Shown: positions 22,954 through 40,313, counted from the stretch's first letter. The stretch is DNA of 64,000 nt from Haliclona indistincta (GCA_964017065.1 OZ024792.1:1487363-1551362), one strand, 5' to 3'. The notes: generated by a model from the sequence alone, not told the origin. Made by a program: numbers and translations.

Positions 22954-25900
22954 TTGTGTGATGGTGTATTGTGCAGGTACGAGGTGGAGAGCCAGAAGGT
23001 AGGTAAGGCTTCGTTCATGTACGCCTGGGTATTGGACGAGACAGGAGAAGAGAGGAACAGGTATATAACTCTGCGACACCTCTCTCTCTCTCTCTCTCTC
23101 TCACTACTATTCTCTCAGAGGTATCACTATGGATGTAGCCCAGTACCAATTCGAGACTCCCAGTCTCAAGATACAGCTCCTAGACGCTCCTGGTCACAGG
23201 GACTTCATCCCTAACATGATCACAGGTGCAGCCCAGGTCAGCCAACACTTCTCATGGGGTGTTAGAGGTAGACAGACAGACCTTCAGAAGGGATGTGATC
23301 ACAATTCCCTAATAATTAATTATAATCCAGTCCAGAGGACGTGGTCACAAACAAAAGATGTGGTTAAATTAAATCAATATTAATGATATTATTAACCCTC
23401 TCAGGCTGATGTAGCAGTGCTGGTGGTCGATGCATCAACTGGAGGGTTTGAGGCTGGTTTTGAGCTTGGTGGGCAAACCCGGGAACACGCTATATTGGTC
23501 AGATCACTTGGCGTCACTCAGCTGACAGTAGCAGTCAATAAAATGGACATGGTCAGTGAGTGTATGGTGCTGGCTGTGCGATGCTATTTGGTCGTCACTG
23601 CAGGTACAATGGTCGCAGACTAGATTCAACGATATCATCACAAAATTAAAAGGATTTCTCAGGCAAACAGGCTTCAAGGTATACTGCTTTCTTTTTTATG
23701 ACTGTGACTTTATCTTATCTTTCACCTCACCATGTTTTGAAGGAGACTGACATATCATACGTGCCGTGCAGCGGACTCACTGGTGACAATCTTATCTCAA
23801 CTTCCTCCTCTCCTCTTGCCTCGTGGTACAGTGGACCTACTCTAGAGCAGCTCATTGGTCAGCCATATTCTCCTCACTCACTTCACCATATCATCCTCTC
23901 GTCTTACAGACAAGTATCGTCCTCCAGTTAGACCAGTTGACAAACCATTCAGATTATGTGTGGCTGATATATTCAAAGGTAGTTTGTACCAGTAGCTACA
24001 GTAGACCCTCACTAATCTGAACAGCCTTGTACCAGTAGCTACAGTAGTCCCTCACTAATCTGAACAGCCTTGTACCAGTAGCTACAGTAGACCCTCACTA
24101 ATCTGAACAGCCTTGTACCAGTAGCTACAGTAGACCCTCACTAATCTGAACAGCCTTGTACCAGTAGCTACAGTATACCCTCACTAATCTGAACAGTCTT
24201 GTACCAGTAGCTACCAGGGTTGGGGCCAAGTACATTTAAAAGTACATTAGAAGTACTCAAGGGTTGGGGCCAAGTACATTTAAAAGTACATTAGAAGTAC
24301 TCAGAATTTATTGCAAGTACATGTATAAGTGCCTTCGAACTATGGAGGAGTACTTAAGTCAAGTACAAGTACTTTGTTTATGTACTTATGTACAATTTTA
24401 AGTACAAAAGTTTGAAAATCTTTATTTCTTAACAACACAATTGTTACATTTTACAGGGATGCATGTTATATTTTTACACCAAGTAGTTACAATTACAAAT
24501 AACTAGTTTTATTCAGCAAAAATGTATTTTTGAGTCAGTAGTTTTCCTAGCAGCATAAGACAAGTTGTAAGTTTTAAATTTGTAAACTACACACAAGTAC
24601 AAATGTACACACCATGAGTCAAGTACAAGTACAAGTACAAGTACTATAAAGTTTGGAAAATGAGTACTTAGTAAAGTACAAGTGCCCAAGAGAGCTGTAC
24701 TTATTGTACTGAAGTAATATTTAGACCATACTGCGTGATTTTCGACCAATCTTTGTTTACTTTGTTTACCTAAAAGTGTGCATTAATAAAGTGCACGTTA
24801 ATAAAAGTGTGCATTAAGAACTTAATCGCACACCTAAGTGTGCATTAAGCTATTTAATGCACACTTTTTGAGCAATCTGATTGGTCGAAAGTTACGTGGT
24901 ATGGTCTAAGTACAAGTAACAATGTACTTGGCCCCAACCCTGGTAGCTACAGTAGGCCCTTACTAATCTGAACAGCCTTGTACCAGTAGCTACAGTAGGC
25001 CCTTACTAATCTGAACAGCCTTGTGCCAGTAGCTACAGTAGGCCCTCACTAATGTGAACAGCCTTGTACCAGTAGCTACAGTAGACCCTGAACAGCCTTG
25101 TACCAGTAGCTACAGTAGACCCTCACTAATCAGAACAGCCTTGTACCAGTAGCTACAGTAGACCCTCACTAATCTGAACAGCCTTGTACCAGTAGCTACA
25201 GTAGACCCTCACTAATCTGAACAGCCTTGTACCAGTATCTACAGTAGACCCTCACTAATCTGAACAGCCTTGTACCAGTAGCTACAGTAGACCCTCACTA
25301 ATCTGAACAGCCTTGTACCAGTATCTACAGTAGACCCTCACTAATCTGAACAGCCTTGTACCAGTAGCTACAGTAGACCCTCACTAATCTGAACAGCCTT
25401 GTACCAGTAGCTACAGTAGACCCTCACTAATCTGAACAGCCTTGTACCAGTAGCTACAGTAGACCCTCACTAATCTGAACAGCCTTGTACCAGTAGCTAC
25501 AGTAGACCCTCACTAATCTGAACAGCCTTGTACCAGTAGCTACAGTAGACCCTCACTAATCTGAACAGCCTTGTACCAGTAGCTACAGTAGACCCTCACT
25601 AATCTGAACAGCCTTGTACCAGTAGCTACAGTAGACCCTCACTAATCTGAACAGCCTTGTACCAGTAGCTACAGTAGACCCTCACTAATCTGAACAGCCT
25701 TGTACCAGTAGCTACAGTAGTCCCAAGCACTGACTACTGAAATGATGGAATGTCCATTATAATGAAGCAATTATTATGCTCATATTTATTATATTATGTT
25801 CTAATAATAGGTCATGGTTCTAGTGTCAATGTCTCAGGGAGGGTAGAGGCTGGTCACGTACAGAACGGCTCAAGTGTAGTAGTATTACCAGCTAATGAAG

Positions 25901-26632
25901 CCGCGTCTGTGAAAGGTGAGTCACACGTGTCAGAATGCAGTTGTTGTCATGCGTGTTTTCTCTTCAGCTATCTCTGGTACAGACTGTGCTTGCTCATGGG
26001 CAGTAGCGGGAGAGCAAGTGGTACTGTCCTTAGTCGGAATTGACCCCACTAAAATATCGTGAGCACCACTCTCTCATGTACTCACTCATCTCTTTGCCTC
26101 TTCCTCTTCAGCATGGGCAGTGTGCTGTGTGACCCCGAGTGCTGTGCTCCTGTCACCACTCGGTTCAGAGCCAGGATCATCATCTTCAATATCGGCATTC
26201 CTATCACAGTAGGATACCCTGTCAGTAAACACGCCTTCTCAATATCTGCTTATCTGATCTTTTTCTCGTACAGGTCCTGTTCCATCATCAATCTACCCAA
26301 GAACCTGCCGTCATTACTAAGCTAGTCAGCCAGCTACATCGCAGCACAGGTGAAGTCATCAAGAAGAAGCCGAGGTGAGCAAGGATGAGGTTAGTAGTGT
26401 TACAGCGCTGTCCTGTCCTCTCAGGTGTTTGGTGCGGAATAGTTCAGCCATCGTTGAGGTGGAGGTATCTCGTCCGGTCTGTATTGAGCTGTATCAGGAT
26501 TCAAAAGAGATCGGTAGGTTCATGTTACGGCACGGCGGAGCTACCATAGCTGCTGGAGTCATCACCAAGGTAAGTCTAATAATGAAATCCTTGTCTATTA
26601 TTAATGTATTTTTCTGTCTGTAGATATTATAA
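20334..26632 (+). CDS. HBS1L: HBS1-like translational GTPase (full-length isoform)
   Basis: Exons: 20334-20376, 20431-20703, 20787-20873, 22372-22453, 22500-22626, 22670-22739, 22789-22870, 22977-23060, 23119-23236, 23405-23551, 23604-23678, 23743-23857, 23910-23978, 25811-25915, 25968-26058, 26112-26220, 26274-26374, 26425-26569, 26624-26632; 643 aa, exact frame. The N-terminus [14 protein letters not shown] plus YGRSYEDD matches the HBS1L N-domain. GTPase boxes: [30 protein letters not shown]1A-like domains 2 and 3 follow. Known role: binds Pelota to rescue stalled ribosomes (no-go/non-stop decay). The exon starting at 22372 follows a long (CT)n tract. The 1.8-kb intron 23979-25810 holds a 43-bp satellite. 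The last exon encodes only two residues. Confidence 0.95.
20980..22094 (+). CDS. HBS1L: SKI7-like alternative terminal exon of HBS1L
   Basis: Joined to exons 1-3 it gives a 505-aa protein that stops before the GTPase. The acceptor (ggtaag/actcac) has the same phase as the exon at 22372, so exon 3 can splice to either. The exon holds a run of SLS-x-L-type motifs ([45 protein letters not shown]) spaced by Ser/Pro-rich linkers. Near the stop comes [12 protein letters not shown], resembling the conserved F-x-F-x-x-PSPDD patch of SKI7 and the short HBS1L isoform. Known role of such isoforms: bridging the RNA exosome to the SKI complex. Expression of this isoform is inferred. Confidence 0.72.
22213..22371. 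repeat. (CT)n tract directly before an HBS1L acceptor
   Basis: Nearly pure ct repeats interrupted by ccctccctccctcc, ending at the AG acceptor of the exon at 22372. Confidence 0.95.
22875..22952. repeat. (GT)n microsatellite in an HBS1L intron
   Basis: About 39 gt units directly after the exon ending at 22870. Confidence 0.95.
23985..25722 (+). repeat. 43-bp satellite array, HBS1L intron
   Basis: About two dozen head-to-tail units, each containing gccttgtaccagtagctaca then gtagaccctcactaatctga. Most copies are near identical, so homogenisation is recent. The array is split by a transposable element (24215-24942). The same unit in reverse orientation forms the array at 43212-43700. Confidence 0.95.
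24215..24942. mobile_element. hAT-type non-autonomous element inside the satellite
   Basis: Terminal inverted repeats CAGGGTTGGGGCCAAGTAC and GTACTTGGCCCCAACCCTG; 728 bp. Both sides carry the 8-bp target duplication GTAGCTAC (24207-24214, 24943-24950), diagnostic of hAT insertion, and those 8 bp are part of the satellite unit. The left end is tandemly duplicated (45 bp). An inner palindrome (aaagtgtgcattaa / ttaatgcacacttt) lies near 24774-24870. No transposase frame. Confidence 0.88.
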
Positions 26633-26724
26633 ATTCGAATTCAACATTCAACACAAAATCTGATAATGATTATTTTAATTTTTATTTCCTAAAACACTGT
26701 CTGTAACTAATGTGGTGGGCGTGG

Positions 26725-29514
26725 TCAGGTGGATGGGGTAGGGAGAGACCGATGGAAGTGAACACATTGCCAGTTGCCGTCAGTCTTCTTCCACACACGG
26801 GTTTCATTGCTGGTCCTTGTTGTCGTGCCGCCATCGCTGTATGAGGAAGAGAGTCCAGAGATCAGTGTAGGATTAGCTCATGAGACCACAGATATGTCAC
26901 AGTACTGTGTGTGCAACAAACCTATCTTGTCGTTGTGACAAGCGAGTGTAGGCAATGCAAGCCATGCCATCTCCCAGTATGTGGACTTTTGGGTGCAAGA
27001 TGGTTTCTTGAAAATGTTTTGAAGCACGAACTAGAGAGATGTCTTGTTACACATAGTCAACAAACTTTGCGTGACTTACGATTATCGAAATAGAACTTGT
27101 GGAATTCTAATCCAGTGATGATCTGTGATCCAGCCTCAGGCTCAAAAGCAGTCATGGTCTCGCTACACAGCTTGCTGCAAGTGGAGGTACAAATAGTCTT
27201 CCATCACGAGCATCTCTCTCACGTGTATTCCTGATAATCCCTCTCTCCTATGACATTCAGCACTCGCTGTGTCAGCATCACTATTTCTCTCTTCTCATTC
27301 GACAACTCTGTACATAAGTTATAACATGTATTAACAGCCAAGCACTATGCTACTACCTCCACTCTCTGGAGTATTAGCTAATATGGGAGGGGCTAGAGTG
27401 ACGTCACTGGTGCGAGGGGAAGCTGGATTACTGTCACTGTTACGAGGAGAAGCAGGATTACGTGCTCCAGATAGCACTAAAGAAAGAACAGAGGTGATAC
27501 AGTGAACTAGAGTGCGAAGTTGAAATTCTTACAAAGGCCCGTTGATCTTCGTGATATTATTCTTGCAGTGTGCATCGCAGCTTTGAGTTTTCTGCGAGCG
27601 TTGAATCGCCTCAAACCAGATATGGTGTCTTGTCTGTGCATTGTGGATGCCACACGTTCAGCATTCTGTGCAGAGAGAAGGAGAGTGAGTCGATTTTTAT
27701 TTGATTGTCTCAGTTCACCTTGATCCATGGGTGATCCAAAGCTTCTTTTGCAGTAATACGTTGCTCAGGATCTAGTTGAAGCATCTTTGTAATGAGCTCC
27801 TTTGCAGAGGCAGTAACTGAGTCCCATTCTGGGCTATGGAACTGAGAGAGAGAGAGAGAGGGAGAGATACTCTTAAATCCACAGTGTACGTAATACGCTG
27901 TTTTACCTGAAACTTCCCTGACTTGATCTGGTCGAACATTTTGGACTGGTCATCATCCCAAAATGGAGGATAACCCACAAGCAGAATATACAGTACCACA
28001 CCTGTGCACGAGGAAGAGATTTAGGAGTTAAGACATCTGGTGTACTGTACCCAGCAACAAGTGGATACAATCATGGACAATTAACTATGAATGCTTGAGC
28101 AATTTCGTCTTTTATCTCAAAGAGTATGCTCGACTACAAACAAGTACAGTAGACTCGCACACATATGCTCACCACATGCCCAGATATCCACCGCCCTGTC
28201 GTACGGCTCCTTTCTCAACACTTCTGGAGAAAGATAGCCTGGAGTGCCAGCAAAACCTGCAAAATTTAAAAATGATTACAGACACACAAACTAGCAGGAA
28301 ATTGTACAGACAAGACACATTGAGAACATGTTTTTAGTATGCATGACTAAAGCATTCTTGAATGCCCTGTTAAGTTTTTCAAGCATTACTGACCATAATA
28401 GTATTTTCGTTCCACATTCTCTACTGCCAAACCAAAATCTGCAAGCTTCACAATAGAGCCAGGCTTCTTGCTAGCCAAAAGCAGGTTTTCAGGCTAGTCA
28501 CAAGAAGAGAAGTATTGTGTAATATCAAACTAATCAATAATACCTTAATGTCTCGATGAATGATGCCCATATGGTGGCAATATGCTACGCTGCTAAAAAT
28601 CTGTCTTATACAATTACTGAGAAAGAGAGAGAAAGGAAGAATAGAGAGAGAGAGAGAGGAGGGAGAGATAGCATTGTCATTCAGCTTGGTTCTTGCACTT
28701 ATTTACCTTGCATCCTTCTCTGAGTAGAACTCTCTTGCTACAATATCATCAAACAGCTCACCACCAGTAACCCTACACGACCACATACATGTGTCAGTCA
28801 CAAACACCCAATGCCTATTGCCTGAATGCAGCATCCACCCGCCCACACATATACCCTCAAAAGACAATAGTTCAGACCATAGAGGGCATGTTACGCATCA
28901 TTCTGTAATAACAACTAGCAACAACAACATCCCTGGTTGCCATAGCGCATTTCCTGGTGTCAAAACATGCATATATAATCAACTATGTGTGCATAATGCA
29001 TAAGCACACAATAGATAACATACGCAAGAAGGAACCACAAATTAGTAAATTATACTTACAGATCAAATAGCATATAGTTTACAGTATCCTCTCTGTACAC
29101 CTCGTGCAGTCGCACTGAAGGGAAGAAAGTGGTTATCAGGTGTTGACCATACCTAATATACTAAAGTCCTATAGATAAGGTGTGTTTTGACAACTCGAAT
29201 TCAACAGGTATAGATTATAGCAATGGTGAGTTTGTCCAAGTACATCACATGTTATGTAGCTAATACATAGGGACCACTCACCTATGTTGTCATGCCGCAG
29301 TAGACGACATATTCTCACCTCACGATCTAACTTCTGAAGATCTGTACACAAGATAAAGACAATGTGAGTGAGTGAATGGGAGAGATCACTCAAAAAGGTA
29401 GAGAAAAAGGAGAGAGGAAGGAAGAGAAGGAGGAATTAAGAGATAGCCTCGTCCCCAAGCCAAATTTTCGCTTACGAAACGGGGACGAGGTTAGAAGAGA
29501 GAGAGGAGATCGAT

Positions 29515-29554
<40 letters not shown>

Positions 29555-30044
29555 CAAACAGACAGAGAGAAGTAGAGAATAATTTTACAGGAATGCTCAG
29601 AACCTGTAAAACAGTACATCAGAGAGTGACGTGACATGCTCCTAATAATTAGAAGCCTTACGCTGGTTTGCAGATTTTGCAAGCTGACTGTAAATTGAAT
29701 CGATGATATTAATAACAAAATTCTTTTAGGGAAAGACAAACAGAACTGTGCTGTCTCCCATTCTAGCAAAATAAACGCCACAAGTTCCCACAACAGTTTG
29801 CCCCAATCAACAAGCTGCTACTGAAGTACATACCTCTAGCAGTGAGACGTTTAGTGTTAATGATCTTGGCTGCAAACTCTTCTCCTGTCTCTATTTTACA
29901 AGCTTTCCGCACCACACTGAAAGCTCCTCTAGTGAACGAAGAAGACTTGTGTCATGTCGTGGTTCATGCATTTAACGCCACATCTTACTTTCCAAGATCC
30001 TCCGTTACCTTGTACAGATCAGAGAAATTCTTTTCATCCGTCAT
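26725..30044 (-). CDS. CAMK2: Calcium/calmodulin-dependent protein kinase II
   Basis: Sixteen exons (minus): 29989-30044, 29834-29928, 29282-29341, 29060-29114, 28707-28772, 28544-28616, 28394-28493, 28173-28256, 27907-28001, 27719-27841, 27533-27665, 27357-27476, 27223-27307, 27080-27174, 26922-27030, 26725-26836; 486 aa, usual length. Kinase: GKGAFSVV loop, AAKII lysine, [25 protein letters not shown]. The autoregulatory segment MHRQDTI carries the Thr286-equivalent, with the calmodulin-binding [11 protein letters not shown] after it. A Ser/Pro linker follows, then the association domain ([27 protein letters not shown]). Known role: Ca2+/calmodulin-activated Ser/Thr kinase forming dodecamers. 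It is divergent to annexin and convergent with HBS1L (92 bp between stops). Confidence 0.97.
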
Positions 30045-30277
30045 TCTGCTAAGCTGTTCACCTCCTCAGAAGTGCGCTAGACGGACAGATCAATGGTTGC
30101 CTGTTGCAGTCAGGGGCCGTTCTGCAGGCTCGTTATTATACTCATTTGGCCAATTGGAGGCGTGGGTGGAATCCGTGATCACGTGAGCTATCTTTATCTT
30201 CCCACGTAAGATATCAGCAACCCGAGCAGCAACCCTTGGCTCAGTTTATTTGACTGGATCAGATCTTGTAGAAGGCT
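30045..30277. promoter_or_regulatory. Divergent promoter CaMKII/annexin
   Basis: 233 bp separates the two opposite start codons. No specific elements were recognised beyond this geometry. Confidence 0.45.
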
Positions 30278-33200
30278 ATGGCGTATCCCTACCCTCCACC
30301 TGGTGGCGCTGGCTATCCACCACCTCCACAGGTTAGTACATGCAGAACCTGTCGCTGTGAAGTTGGTGTTGGTCACGGATGGTGTAGCTAGAAAATGAGC
30401 TGTGTCATCCTTGCTGCAAGTCACCGTTTTGTTTTTTCTTCTCTATCAGGGTTATCCTCCTGCACCAGGAGGCTATCCCCCAGCACCAGGCGGTGCCCCA
30501 GGCTACCCAGCTCCTCCTGGAGGAGCTGGCTACCCTCCTGCTGCCGGTGGCTACCCCCCTCCCCCAGGTGGAGCAGGCTATCCCCCTCCTGCTGGTGGCT
30601 ACCCCCCTCCTGGTGGCTACCCGCCCTCCGGTGGTGCTGGCTACCCTCCTGCCCCAGGAGGTGGCTACCCTGGTGCTGGAGGACCTCCTGGCGGACCTGG
30701 ATTCACAGGTGAGTCAGTGACATAATTATACAAGGAAGCAACATATCCTGTAGCAAGGCATGTTGCTTTAGGCAATGAGCCTGTTGCTTCCTCTGCTTGT
30801 GTTGTTTAGAGCTCCTTGTTGTGCTGTTTAGAGCTCCTTGTTTTGCTGTTTAGAGCTCCTTGTTGTGCTGTTTAGAGCTCCTTGTTGTGCTGTTTAGAGC
30901 TCCTTGTTGTGTTGTTTAGAGCTCCTTGTTGTGCTGTTTAGAGCTCCTTGTTGTGCTGTTTAGAGCTCCTTGTTGTGTTGTTTAGAGCTCCTTGTTGTGC
31001 TGTTTAGAGCTCCTTGTTGTGTTGTTTAGAGCTGCTTGTTGTGCTGTATAGAGCTGCTTGTTGTGCTGTTTAGAGCTCCTTGTTGTGTTGTTTAGAGCTG
31101 CTTGTTGTGCTGTATAGAGCTGCTTGTTGTGCTGTATAGAGCTGCTTGTTGTGCTGTATAGAGCTGCTTGTTGTGCTATATAGAGCTGCTTGTTGTGCTG
31201 TATAGAGCTGCTTGTTGTGCTGTATAGAGCTGCTTGTTGTGCTTTTTAGAGCTGCTTGTTGTGCTGTTTAGAGCTCCTTGTTGTGCTGTTCAGATATGTG
31301 GTTATAATTATTTGCTAGTGTCCAGGTGTCATGGTTTATTCTATGAGGTCTAGCTAAGCATTGTGTATTGCTCTAATCATACAGGTTTCACTATCAAAAT
31401 CTCATGTTGTGTTCTGTTGTTTGGAATGTTTTCATAGCTTCAGACACTACCTTCTCTTTCTATTGAAACTTTGAACTTTTGACATATCGTGCTACATCAC
31501 CACATTCAATGGAACATGTGTGTGTGTGTGTACAATGCTGTTAATGTCTGCTCTATACTAAATCAACTATACACATATATGCATACAGGTTCCTTATGCA
31601 TACAAATTCCTTACGCTGTTCAGATTCCTAACGCTGTTAATTCTATACTCTTGTTTTTATAATAATTTACCCTCCTTGTGATGGTGTTGGGTTAGCTGAT
31701 GATAATCAGTCACCAGTGTATATCATCTTACCAACCCTAGCTGTTTCCTCCTCTATCAAGCAATGGGAGGGAGGGTTTCTACATGACTTCAAGCTCTGTA
31801 CCTCAAAATATACTTGTCTTGTGCTGGTGTCAGAGTTGCTGTGCATCCATAGACTTACCTCAGCATTGAGGTTGAATATTAGTAGTTTTGTAGTGTGCAT
31901 CTCAGTATTTGAACCATAGTATGAATAATTCTCTTTGATGTAACGAGCGTTAATGAGGGCTATAAATCATGTACAACCTGCACGCATTTCAAGATGGCTG
32001 CGCAAGAAACGGCGCTCGGGCATCTCTGCGGTCTTCCTGCGACGCAAGGTAGCTAGCTAGACACACTAGACACACAAGCAGCGCACTATGGTTTAAAGTA
32101 GTTATATACCGATCAGTTGGTTCTTAAGCGTTTAAAACCCTTGGGCTTCGCTGGCGGGATTTAAATCGCTTAAACACCTCCTGATCGGTATGTAACTACT
32201 ATTTACACTATGAGACTCGAAGCGCTATAGTGATGCAGTCTGCTCTGTATGGTTTCAGTAATGTAGTTGTGGTATGCATTGTTTTGCAAACAGCATCACT
32301 AGCATTACCTCTCCCTTCCTTCCACCTTCCCTCCCTCCCTTCCTCCTTCCTCCCTCTCAGTACCAGGTGGTGCTGGTGGCTATCCTCAGCAACCTCCCCA
32401 ACAGTCCTACCCAGGCGGCTATCCAGCTCCTGGTGCCGGTGCTGGCTACCCCGCCCAGGGGCCTCCTGCTGGAGGCTATCCTCCTCCAGGTGGTGCTGGA
32501 GGCTATCCTCCTCAGGGTGGAGCTGGATACCCACAGCAGGCTCCTCCTCAGGGTGGAGTTGGATACCCACAGCAGGCTCCTCCTCAGGGTGGAGTTGGAT
32601 ACCCGCAGCAAGGACCTCCTGCAGGAGCTGGTGGTAAGAGATAGAGAGTGTGTGTCATGTGATCAGTACTGCACTTACACAGGCTATCCTGGTGGAGCTC
32701 CACAGCAGCATGGCGGACCTGCTCAGGTATGCTACTGCATTGCACGTTGCATTGATACATGTGCAATGCAACGTCATACTGTTGCATTGCACAGTGTGTA
32801 TACACACTGTGTACAGTACATTATGTGTTCATAGTTGTGTATGTGAACATGTGTTGGTGCATGTGCGCACACTTGATCACAGCTTTGTTCCTACAGGTCA
32901 CCAATAAAATGGCTGCCATGTCAGTCAATGAGGTAAGCTACTGGTCTGTGACGTGTTGCAATGTCTGCATTCCCTCTCATAGGAGACAGGCCATGGTACT
33001 ATCAAGGCTGCTCCATCCCATGATCCTGAGCAAGATGCTACCGTACTGCGCAAGGCTATGAAGGGACTTGGTGAGTACATGGCTACTGCTATCACTGATC
33101 ATTTGGACGTGTGCATGCAGGCACTGATGAACAAGCCATTATCAATCTGCTGGTATCTCGTAGTAACGAACAGCGCATCATGATCAAACAGCGATTCAAG

Positions 33201-34581
33201 CTGATGTACGGCAAGGTAGGTTTCTGAGAAGATTGAACAATCTGAATATCAACACATCTTTTCACAGGATCTGATCAGGGAGCTGAAGTCAGAGCTCTCA
33301 GGTAATGTAGAGGACTGCTTGCTGGCGATGCTGGAGCCCAAGACACTCTATGATGCTAAGTGCCTCCGACGAGCAATGAGAGGAGCCGGAACCGATGAAC
33401 ATGCCCTCATTGAGATACTGTGCACTCGATCCAATCGAGACATCAATGAGATCAAGCGCGAGTACAAAGATCGTGAGCACTACAGTATACTGGTAGTACA
33501 GCACTATTTACTGCTGCTGTAGACTATAGGCGAGATCTTGAGAAGGACGTAGTGAGCGAGACAAGTGGTCACTTCAAGCGTTTGCTAGTCTCCATGTGTC
33601 AAGTAAGATCAGCTCTCCCTCTCTCTCCATTACCTCTCTTTGGTGTTAGGGCGCTCGTGAGGAGTCCACTGCTGTAGACATGGCTAAGGCTAAGCGTGAA
33701 GCCCAGGAACTGTACCAGGCTGGAGAGAAAAAATGGGGCACGGATGAATCTAAGTTCAACCAGATCCTGGTGGTACGAAGCTTTCCTCAGCTTCGTGCGA
33801 CCTTTGATGAGTACGTCAAGGTCAGTATAGTGTGGAAGAGTAGATGCAATTGACCATTAAATTTTTCGTTTGTATCAGATATCTCAGCGTGATATTCTCA
33901 ACTCTATCGAGCGTGAGATGTCCGGTGACCTGCGTGAAGGCATGAAGACACTAGGTATGTACCTCACTATTGCATTAACACCTAATATTAACCCCTTGTA
34001 CTCCACTAGTGATGTGCGTGCGTAGCCGTAAAGATTACTTTGCCGAAGCACTGTACAAGAGTATGAAGGGAATGGGTACTGATGACAGCACACTCGTCAG
34101 GATCGTTGTCTCACGTTCTGAGGTCAGTCTACTCTGCTGATAGCAGCATAGATAGTATCATGATAATTATTATGATAGCAATGTTTTGTATTGCTAGCCT
34201 TTGTGTAGGTCACTTTCAGATACCGTGTGTTGAGGGTTCTTGCCCATTTGCTAGGCAGGCAGAAATAAATGTCTATATTTTGCAGCCAGATATACCTAAA
34301 TGTGGCGTTGTGGTAAAAATTAACCCAGTGAATATAAACACACTTAGCAAAAAAGATCGTAAAAATTAATTTTGTGTTGAGTTTCGAAAAAAAAATTTAA
34401 ATTATTTTTGCATAGATGTAATCATTCATTGTATGCATTGTCTTTTCTTCAGGTTGACCTGGTTGAGATCAAGAGGGCCTTCCTGAATCGCTACCACAAG
34501 ACGCTGTACAAGATGGTTGAAGGAGACACCTCTGGTGACTACCGTAAACTGCTGCTAGCCATCATCGGCAGGGATGTCTAG
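30278..34581 (+). CDS. ANXA: Annexin with GYP-rich N-terminus (A7/A11 type)
   Basis: Thirteen exons: 30278-30331, 30450-30708, 32361-32633, 32683-32726, 32897-32932, 32983-33070, 33121-33215, 33268-33472, 33523-33602, 33650-33820, 33879-33954, 34010-34122, 34453-34581; 540 aa. The first about 220 residues are GYPPPGG-, PQQAPPQGG-type low-complexity repeats, as in annexins A7 and A11. Four annexin repeats follow (AMKGLGTDEQAI, AMRGAGTDEHAL, KWGTDESKF, SMKGMGTDDSTL), each with the type-2 Ca2+-binding GxGTD or GTD core. Known role: Ca2+-dependent phospholipid binding; the GYP-rich head of A11 supports phase separation and cargo tethering. Intron 2 carries a 22-bp minisatellite and a MITE. Confidence 0.95.
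30797..31290 (+). repeat. 22-bp minisatellite in annexin intron 2
   Basis: About 22 units of gagctccttgttgtgctgtt plus ta. In the 3' half a variant (gagctgcttgttgtgctgta) has spread as a block, so two sub-families are visible. Confidence 0.95.
31908..32203. mobile_element. Dispersed inverted-repeat element, copy 2
   Basis: Shares about 190 bp with 15311-15504 (accatagtatgaataattc ... actatggtttaaa). The adjoining hairpin is longer here (32097-32203), with tagttataccgatcag-like arms and inner arms ttaagcgtttaaa / tttaaatcgcttaa. It lies in annexin intron 2. Confidence 0.72.
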
Positions 34582-35460
34582 CCTCTGAACTATGACCATT
34601 GACACTGATAAATGTTAAAATGTAGTGAATTAGCTGAATTAGTTTGAGCTCATTGAGCCGTACCTCTCATTTTTATTATTAAAAAGTTTGTGACTTTAAA
34701 AAGCAAACTATCACGTAATGCTCTTAATATTAATTAATGGCTAATCACCATAGAAACACTAGTGCAAGATAGATGGATACCTGGGCTGATGATACAATGT
34801 CAAGCTAGCAACGCCAATATTTTAACAAATGACGAAATTTCACAGCATGAACAGAAAATCGTATTCAGTGTGTCAAGAGGAATCTCTCAACACCCTAGCT
34901 CGGAGAGGTTTCATTATGACATTCTGCAACTATTACAATACTGACATGCATTTGAGATACGAGCCACTGCATGGATTGACATTAAAATATTCATCACATG
35001 AGCATGATAGAATACCACCTGTGTATATGGTACAACAACAAAACAATCTATGTAATGTGTCGCTAGGCAACGAGTCACCATGGCAACAAACAGACACTAA
35101 AAAAATTGTAGAAAAAATAATGTACAACAGAATGGAGTGCAGTTATAAAAATTAAAATAATTATAATTAAAAATTAATCTAGCAAGTGGGCAGTAGCAGT
35201 TTGAAGTGAAGGAGATTGAGAGGAGATTGAGAATGGTCACACTCGGACTAGAATACGAGTCAGTTGAAACAAACAATGTATGCAGAGAGGAATAATACAA
35301 TAAAACAATGGAAGCTTCAATTAAAAGAATGGAAGTGGAAACATTATGAAGACTAGAAAGACATTTTCTCTAATATAAGATTTCAAATTTACTCTGAAAT
35401 TCTCCCGTACGTACAATTAGAACATTGACATGGTCTATATGGTATTCACATAGTTTCTTG
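34582..35460. other. Convergent intergenic region annexin/CTDSP
   Basis: AT-rich sequence holding both 3' UTRs. Short open frames here show no recognisable protein features. No gene seen. Confidence 0.5.
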
Positions 35461-39888
<4,428 letters not shown>

Positions 39889-40313
39889 CGAGCAGGGACG
39901 TCGTCAGAAAGGAGGGAGATAGAGAGAAGTGGAGATAGGTCGAGAGGGCTTGATTATAAGGATCTAGTAGTATGTATTTTCCTGTAGAGAAATAAAACAA
40001 TAAACCTCACAATTTGTGTTGGCAAGCATTCAAACACATGCCCCAAACCAATACTATTTAGAGGGACCACATGTATGCTAGGAAACTTAACAACTCGAGC
40101 TCTTTCACGGCACGCTTGTCTAGTCAAAACACTCGTCGTAAGCGAGCAGCGCCATCATTGACCTAAGCTTAGTTATGGGAAGGCTGAGAGTACAGCGCAG
40201 CAAGCGCCGGGAGCTTGCTACACGCGAAACATGACGCCATTGACCGCCCGACAGAGCCGTACAAGGCTACAGCAATTAGCCGGCTGTTATGAATGGCGCT
40301 AAATGGGTGACAA

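Noticed and set aside
23985..25722. CRISPR-like array
   Set aside because: The 43-bp units are directly adjacent without unique spacers, in a eukaryotic intron; it is a tandem satellite.
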